A stretch of 14,816 nucleotides of DNA from Spirogloea muscicola (lineage: Eukaryota; Streptophyta; Zygnematophyceae; Spirogloeales; Spirogloeaceae): positions 2,210,588-2,225,403 of the forward strand of contig WELB01000002.1 in NCBI GenBank assembly GCA_009602725.1, in the 5' to 3' direction. The notes under the pieces were generated by a model. It ran no database searches. It was not told where the DNA came from and was given only the letters and a program-made list of their open reading frames with translations. A program made the translations under genes and the position numbers. Below, in pieces: positions 8,822 through 14,816 of this stretch (position 1 is the first letter of the stretch; every line of letters begins with the position of its first letter).

Positions 8822-9904
8822 GGCGGGCGCGGGGTGGTGGGGATTGGGACTTCGGGCCTTATCCGGTACCCCTCGGGGGAAGCACCCGTCAGGCTGACGG
8901 CCGGCCAGCTAACGGCGGCGGGCGCGCGTCACCGTTTCGTGCACGGGTTTGTCACGAAAAAATTGGTCGTCGGTTCCTGACTGCGACAGAACCTCGCTCA
9001 CGGCGGACCACCAGTGGCTTTCTCGTTAAGACCATAAGGAAACGCTGACGGTCTTCGTGTGTCCTCCATGTTGCTATGCTTGTTGGGACTGCAGGACCTT
9101 GCTAGAAGTTATTAAGCTTGCCCGTGGGAGATTCTACACCAAATTCAAGCATCGTTTCATAGACACCTTTGCACTTCTGAAATCATGCAGGAGAGCCTGT
9201 CGTGAGCTTAGCAACTCCGCGTGACTCCGATCCAGGAGTTCTGCAGCAGATGGCTGCAGTGACGAACGCGAGGCAGGCCACAAGTGCAGCGCCTTCCAAT
9301 GTTCTGAAGGCCACCGCTGTCGGCCTCCTGGGTGATAACTTGGACAGCACCGCTCTGCTTATCACAGCATTTCTTCCGAGTACTGGGACCCGGCACCAGT
9401 ACAGTCCAAAAAGTTAGCCAGATGCAGCATTGGTAGCTTACTGGAGAATTATCAGAACTAAATGTAGTGCAGAAGGGAGTACAAGAGGGAACATCAAACA
9501 TGCACATGCGGTGTATAAGCTTATACAAGACTGAGGAAGAGAGCCGACAACAAGCTCTCCAGGTCAATGCTCCACTCTTGTGACATGTCAGTGAGCTCGT
9601 CTTCGTGCAATTTGTAGCTGTGCTGGCTATTCTCTCAATTATGTACAATATTGGCAGCTGCATCCTCCTCAATGCTGCCTCTATACAGGCAGTGGAGGGT
9701 CCCAGTGCTAGTTTCAGCACATATGCTTCTTGTGAAACTTGCTGGCATCGTTTGAGGCCTTTTGGTTAGCATACATTCCTCATTGTACACGGACCCAGTA
9801 AAGAGTCTTCAATTCCGTGTCCACATCGTCAAAGCATGCGAGAACAGCCACAGGTACATCAACTTGATTTGGTTTGGTAGTCATGCGATACAGCTACAGG
9901 TCCA
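8822..9904. promoter_or_regulatory. Spacer with Ycf54 promoter/5' UTR and helicase 3' UTR
   Basis: Both flanking genes are on the minus strand. This 1.08 kb should hold the helicase 3' UTR on its right side and the Ycf54 promoter and leader on its left side. The first 140 bases or so next to Ycf54 are GC-rich like the other first exons here, and the rest is of intron-like composition. No TATA box or other gene is evident. Confidence 0.5.
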
Positions 9905-12900
9905 TCAACGTTTTCTGGTAGTCGACTCCACCTCGCGAGACAGCGTTGCAGTACGTGCACTCTGCCTGGCTTGGCCTCCTGGCTGCGAGGGCATGTACAA
10001 GCCCTCCTGGCGCATGTGCTCCAGCCAGGCCCGCCAGATGGGGCTCGACACCAAGGTGCGCGCCGAGCCCACGACCACCAGACCCCGCTTGGCGCGTGTG
10101 AGGGCCACGTTGAGCCGCCGTGGATCCTGTACGAAGCCCAGTGCACCGGAAGCGCCGGCTCTGACAGTCGACACGATAATGACCTGCGGCAGGCAACACA
10201 AAAATATAAAACTTATTGACGCCCACAGCACCCTGGGCAAGTTCTCAACCGCGGGCAAGCTGCTGGCAGCAGCTGTGACTCCAAACCACACAAGACTCAC
10301 AGTCACAGAACGACTTTGAATGGCAATATTGCAGAAACTGACCTCTTTCTCACGGCCCTGGAACCCATCCACGCTCTTGACTTCTAGCCCCTCCCAGGAA
10401 GGCCCTGCCGCCTGGAAGAGCTCTTGGAGAAGCCGCACCTGCTTAAAGCCACATGCATGGATTATGGAGACACAGCTTAAGCACTGGGCTTCAGATTGAC
10501 GCATAGCTCATTGAGAGCCTGCTTTGCCATTTTGTGCCATCAAAGTCATAGCAACTAACTGTCTGGGCTAAAAGCTCAAGGATCTACCTTATGACAAGTG
10601 CTTACAGATCTGCAGACTTTTACTTCAACCGTCCCTTTCTCATCCTATCAAGTACAACTCTGCCTGCTTGGCAGAGCTGGCAGAAGAGACACACAGCAGA
10701 AGACGGACGAGCCTTGCCTGGCCTTGATAAGGAGTTATTATCCCAATCGCCTCGCAACCGCCCTCCACATTGTCAGCTTCCACAAAGCCAGTCACAATCT
10801 TCACAACCTGCACAGCATTTCAGTCATATTGAAAAAGAGAAGCACGTTACATTTGTGATCATGTACTCCTCATGTTCAAACAAGCTGAATAGAAAGCTCT
10901 AGAAGCTTCAAGATGATGTATCAAGCTACTCAAGAAGTGAGCATGCCTGCTCCGCTTCTAGTTGGTTGAAGAACGTCTTGCCAGTCATGCCTGCGCCTTT
11001 CTCCTGGCCATCTGTGCAGTCCACAAAAGCCAGCGGCTTGGTTGCATCTGGCCAATCGAAGCTGTCAAAGACAATCGCATGTCCTTGTCAGTCAGAGTCT
11101 CTTACAATAGCAAGAACAGTTGGGGGCTGTCTCTTTGGATTGTCGTGATTGTAAGTGTCTTTGTATGCAAGGTCTAGAATGAAATGAATATGCCTTTTCT
11201 CGTCAACCAAAGCCATTACTACCCCTACTAAGGTTGGGTGTGAAGGACCGCAGGCTGTCAAGCACAAGCTACGTGCTTGATATCTGTGGCGTACCCCAAC
11301 GCAGCAGGACGGTCAGACGGGCGGGGTTGACTCTGAAGCTTGCTGTCATAGAAGGCCTTGGATGGAAATGCTGCAATCGCAGGGTGCATTCTGCACCCAG
11401 ATTTTTCGTCTATAAGCACCATACTGTGTACAAAGGGAAGGTCAACTGTGGGTGAGGATTGATGACATTAAGGCTCAAGACCGGCATGCCATGACCTAGA
11501 GCGAGTGTGGCTGGTGAAAAATCTCATGACGTACATCACTTAGTTAGAAGGAACACCTGTACTGAGTGTTGAGGAGCAGCGGCTGGATCCCGCAAGCTTG
11601 AAGCCTTTCAAAGAGGCTGACAGCAAGACCATTCTGTGAGAGAGTCAGTCAAAAAGGGCAAGTCAGACTGCAGCTACAAGTAAGCAGCCTCCGACTCTTT
11701 CAGGACAGCGTTAGCCACACTCTAGCATTTGCTTGAAGATTATACCATTGACCGCTCACTACATTATCGTTATAGAAGTAACTTGGTTAATGAGGCCATT
11801 CAAACATTTCAAGAATCCTGACCTCCAGAGTTCCTGCATTTCGCCCTGGTCTCTTGACGAGTATTTACTACAGCCTAATTATCTGGAAGACTCTGCCCTA
11901 TGCCAGCAGCATACCTGGAGAGCTTCCTGTGACAGGACGGTCGGTGGGAGCTGCCGTGGGTCGCCCACAAGGACCACGGAGCTTGCGCCGCTTGCAACGA
12001 GCGCGATGAGCGCTGATGGCTCGGTCGCCTGCGAGAACGAAAAGCGAGATCCTTGGCGTGCAAATTACATGCTGTGTCACGAGCTGCGTAGTGCATGGTG
12101 ATGCACTCCAATTTGTGCATGTAACAAGTCATCAGAAGCATAGACTGCCCAGCGTGGCAGTGGTGCAGAGGACGCCGCACCGACCTGGGCAGCCTCGTCG
12201 ATGACGCACGTCGCAAACCTCCTGCCTGTGAGCACTGGGTCGCCGGCGCCCACGCACGTGGCCACCACCATGTCTGCCCTGAAGCAGGCGTCACGCCGTT
12301 AGGCGGCGTGGGGTGCAATCTTGCATCAACTTGCATGAAGCTTTGCTCCTTGCAGACAGCGTCCTGGACATCAATGCCAAGGAAATCAATGAAGAAGAAT
12401 TGAACATGTGACGCATAATAGTAATTGTCATCGAGCATACCTGTCGAGGATAGATTTCACAATCTGCGCCTCGAGGCTCTCAGCTTCGCCCCACACGGAC
12501 GCAGCCAGGCGTGCCGCCGCTGTGCGCTTGGCACCGCTGCGGTCATGAGCATCCGCCCTCAGCAGCTGTGACCGGCCCTGGAGCTTTGCAACACCGCGCA
12601 TGGTGGGGTGCGCCGCTACCAGCGCCTCCAGCGTCGCATCCCGCAGCGCCGCCTTCACCTGCAAGGCTGGCGAAGGAGCAGCCGCGTCATAGCCAAGCAG
12701 CGCGCAATTCAGCCGCTCAACTTGCACGCAGATCATCAGAACAAGCAGACATTACCGTGCTTGCCTCACCATCCTGCACGGCCTCATTCGTGATCTTGAC
12801 TCCCCTACTCATGAAGGAATGCTTGGTGACCTCCTCATAGAGCAAAATGCCGCACCTTGACAGAGCGGCCGAGGCGCACGGGCTGCAGACCCAGTGCAAG

Positions 12901-14816
12901 CAGGCCCTCCACCAGGTTGTCTACCGCCACATTGCTGCGGCAGCATGGAGCCTTGGCACATTTTACGAGATGCTACCGACATCGTGAAAGCTGTAGCCTT
13001 TATGGCATACTCAATATATACTAAGTATACTATGTATTCCTATATACAAAACTTGTTTAATATATGTAGAATAATCTTCTATGTGTTTCAGTATGGGAGG
13101 GCTACTGACCTGTCGGCGCAAGCGAGGATGGGGCCGCGCTTCATGGCGCGCAGCACCGCCACAAGGTGCAGCAGCGTGCGGGTCTTGCCCGTGCCAGGCG
13201 GGCCCTGCCAGAGCGTCACGCGACGCGCAGTGGCAGCGGCGATGGCTGCCACCTGGCTGGCATTGAGGCTGATTGCAGACTCGGTGGAGCCGCCGTTCTT
13301 GTTCTGGGCGCTGGCCAGGAGCGCCTCCACGGCACGGCCTTGGACAGCGGCGTTGCTGATTCGTACATCAGGAGGGGGCCTCGCCACCGCAGCAAGCGCC
13401 TGGCCAAGGGGACCGCCCGGGTCGACTTGCGACTGCGTGGCCGCCATCAGCAACGCTGCCGACTCCTTCCTGGGCTGCGATCCAACGTGGTCACTGGTGA
13501 TGCGGAGCTTCTCGGCTTCCAGCACCACCGCCGCCAGTGCCGCAACACCCTCGCCAAGCCGTGAGGGCACTGCGCTGCCGCTGCCGCCGTCTGCCTCCCT
13601 CCTCTCTTCCCCCCTGGCACCGCGGCGGCCTCCATCCGGCCTCCTCCCAGCACCATGCGCAGGCCGCGCCGATGCGCTGCTGCGCTCGCCGAGTGCGGCA
13701 GCAAAGACAGCGACGGCCTCCGTCGCCCGCCGGTATGCAATCTCGTTTGCCGACAGGTCCAGTCGCCACCGGGAGCCGGCGGCGGCTGTCACCAGTGCCA
13801 CATCCCGCCTCGCAACGACCACAAGCAAGTGCCTGCCAGCAAACAGGTGTATCCCGCCGGTCATGACAAGCAGCTATGCTCACAGCTCCAGCAAGTGGCT
13901 CACTTTCGGCTCATGCATGCTAATGCATAGGCACCCCGCCATAGCCACTAAGTACATTTGCTTGGGCTTGCAATTGAAGCAGAGACATATCCGATTATTC
14001 GTAGACCCTGTCATACATACTTCAGCTCCAATTCAGGCTTCTGATTTAGCAAGCGAGCAGCGGGTGAGGTGAAGCAGCAAGCCTCACCCGCGGGCAGCCT
14101 CCAGGACGACGCCCTCGATGGCGTCCGCGCCCTCCAAGGGGCCCCGGGCGCTGATCGTCACCATGTCGCCCTGCAGCAAATGAGTGCCTCGGCAATGTTC
14201 GTGTCAGTCAGTGGTTAGGGGCAAGCTCCAGGTGGGCTCTCGAAGGGGGGCACACCCAGTCACTGTTTTACCATTGGGAAATTCTCCAAACCCGTGTATA
14301 AGAGATATAAGATAAAAGATAAATGTCCGAGAGCACCGTACCTGCCCAAAGCGGTGGTGTGGCGGCAGGCCGCCTGGGCCTGGCGCCGACAGCCGCACAA
14401 TTGAGTCCTTCCTGCGAGCACTCAGGAAGTAGCAATACCAAAGAACGCATGAGATGCAGCATGCGGTCGTGCTCGGAGTCGTCAATGAAAGGTCTAGGGT
14501 TTAGGGTTTTGGGTGTAGGATCACAGTATATGTTTTAGAATTAGGCTTTGAGTACAGGGTTTAAGGGTATTAGGGTTTAGGTCTCGGGTTCAAGTAGAAG
14601 CTGACGCGTAGAAGCGGCCCTCGTGGCGCGCGGCGAGGCCAAAGAGCGCGACGCCCTCCTCGGCGAGACGCGCAGCGGGCCACCGCTCCAGCCGCTCCCG
14701 CACCACCCTCGCCTCCTCGTCCTGCAGCGGATGCAGCGGCAGCAGGCGGCGTGCCGAGCGCCGCGCTGCTGTGAGCAGGCCGCAAGCGCGCGCGGCCGGC
14801 GGCGCGATCCCCGGCC
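9905..14816 (-). CDS. UPF1/SMUBP2 (IGHMBP2)-like SF1 helicase, 5' end outside window (14 exons seen)
   Basis: This is an ATP-dependent nucleic-acid helicase of the UPF1-like SF1B group, closest in layout to plant SMUBP2-like proteins. Exons are 14816-14606 (partial), 14411-14342, 14170-14088, 13832-13110, 12934-12856, 12658-12441, 12278-12185, 12028-11915, 11633-11557, 11390-11295, 11061-10947, 10807-10718, 10438-10343 and 10183-9905. All phases agree, giving 780 codons before the stop. In order: an N-terminal stalk/barrel region (LARHEGRFY-type, then [13 protein letters not shown]), LNASQVAAI, Walker A GPPGTGKT (about residues 331-338), [18 protein letters not shown] (about 488), [67 protein letters not shown] and [18 protein letters not shown]. 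Every core helicase motif is intact. A Gly/Arg-rich insertion (about residues 168-215) interrupts the region before RecA domain 1. Two introns are GC-AG. The visible N-terminus is Ala/Arg-rich and may belong to a targeting peptide. Confidence 0.93.
10439..10717 (-). other. GC-AG intron in helicase gene (between exons 12 and 13)
   Basis: The exon ends GGCCAG and the intron begins GCAAGG, close to the known GC donor consensus, and ends TTTAAGCAG. Splicing here joins ITPYQGQ directly to VRLLQELF, matching the family block TPY..QVRLL. A GT donor three codons further on (CTC|GTCCGT) keeps frame but is a poor match and would insert ARL. Confidence 0.75.
10808..10946 (-). other. GC-AG intron in helicase gene (between exons 11 and 12)
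   Basis: The exon ends GCGGAGCAG and the intron begins GCATGC and ends GTGCAG. It joins FFNQLEAEQ to VVKIVTGF in phase 0. The nearest downstream GT (CTTGA|GTAGCT) is in the wrong phase and creates a stop after joining, so the GC donor is needed by the reading frame. Confidence 0.7.
14060..14091. promoter_or_regulatory. Perfect 10-bp hairpin over a helicase 5' splice site
   Basis: GCGGGTGAGG (14060-14069) and CCTCACCCGC (14082-14091) are exact inverted repeats around a 12-base loop. On the minus (coding) strand the first arm of the RNA holds the donor GG|GTGAGG (GT at 14087-14086). The exon 3 splice donor would therefore be base-paired in the pre-mRNA. The pairing is seen directly; any effect on splicing is inference. 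Confidence 0.65.
14492..14590 (+). repeat. Degenerate telomere-like TTTAGGG tract in helicase intron 1
   Basis: Exact and variant copies of TTTAGGG occur across about 100 bases: CTAGGGTTTAGGGTTTTGGG at 14495-14513, then variants around 14540-14550, AGGGTTTAAGGG near 14556-14567, and TTAGGGTTTAGG near 14570-14581. The G-rich strand is plus, antisense to the helicase. The tract fills much of intron 14412-14605. Confidence 0.75.

Noticed and set aside
9202-9720. Open frames on both strands in the 8822-9904 spacer
   Set aside because: No conserved motif and no splice continuity to neighbours; lengths are ordinary for chance at this composition.
13000-13090. AT-rich palindromic stretch as an origin or matrix element
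   Set aside because: It lies wholly within intron 12935-13109 of the helicase, and AT-rich introns are common here; nothing further supports a role.
12894-14072. Plus-strand open frame of 392 codons, the longest in the window
   Set aside because: It lies opposite helicase exons 3-5 in GC-rich DNA, and its translation is low-complexity with no domain. The opposite strand encodes barrel, Walker A and SNVAVDNLV motifs joined by proper splice sites.

Overview
The window is nuclear DNA from a photosynthetic eukaryote, most likely a chlorophyte green alga and possibly a trebouxiophyte. Four lines of evidence support this. Nearly every gene is split by short introns of roughly 70-620 bp. The products are typical of the green lineage: a thylakoid-lumen PsbP-domain protein, a nuclear-encoded Ycf54 and a plant-type LpxA. 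First exons are very GC-rich while introns are more AT-rich. TTTAGGG-type repeats, the telomere motif of plants and many green algae, occur near the right end. The species assignment is inference. The exon models were built by hand from splice signals, reading phase and family conservation, with no transcript data.

Layout from left to right. (1) 46-791 (+): acylphosphatase, three exons. (2) 792-1493: convergent intergenic region. (3) 1494-3270 (-): PsbP-domain lumen protein, seven exons, with a bipartite plastid/thylakoid presequence. (4) 3271-3867: divergent promoter region, containing an assembly join of 26 C, one N and 16 A. (5) 3868-7035 (+): plant-type LpxA (UDP-GlcNAc acyltransferase), nine exons, with a probable mitochondrial presequence. 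(6) 7036-8320: convergent spacer with no recognisable gene. (7) 8321-8821 (-): Ycf54, the accessory protein of the Mg-protoporphyrin monomethyl ester cyclase, single exon, with an N inside its N-terminal Ala run. (8) 8822-9904: spacer holding the Ycf54 promoter/5' UTR and the helicase 3' UTR. (9) 9905-14816 (-): UPF1/SMUBP2 (IGHMBP2)-like superfamily 1 helicase, 14 exons recognised and open at the right edge, so its start lies outside the window.

The genes do not form a single pathway. PsbP and Ycf54 serve photosynthesis and chlorophyll synthesis, LpxA would start lipid A-like synthesis (mitochondrial in Arabidopsis), and acylphosphatase and the helicase are housekeeping. The points most worth a second look are the algal LpxA gene, two consecutive GC-AG introns in the helicase, a perfect hairpin over a helicase 5' splice site, and a degenerate telomeric repeat tract in a helicase intron. 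I found no CRISPR array, phage, transposase or clearly novel multi-gene system.
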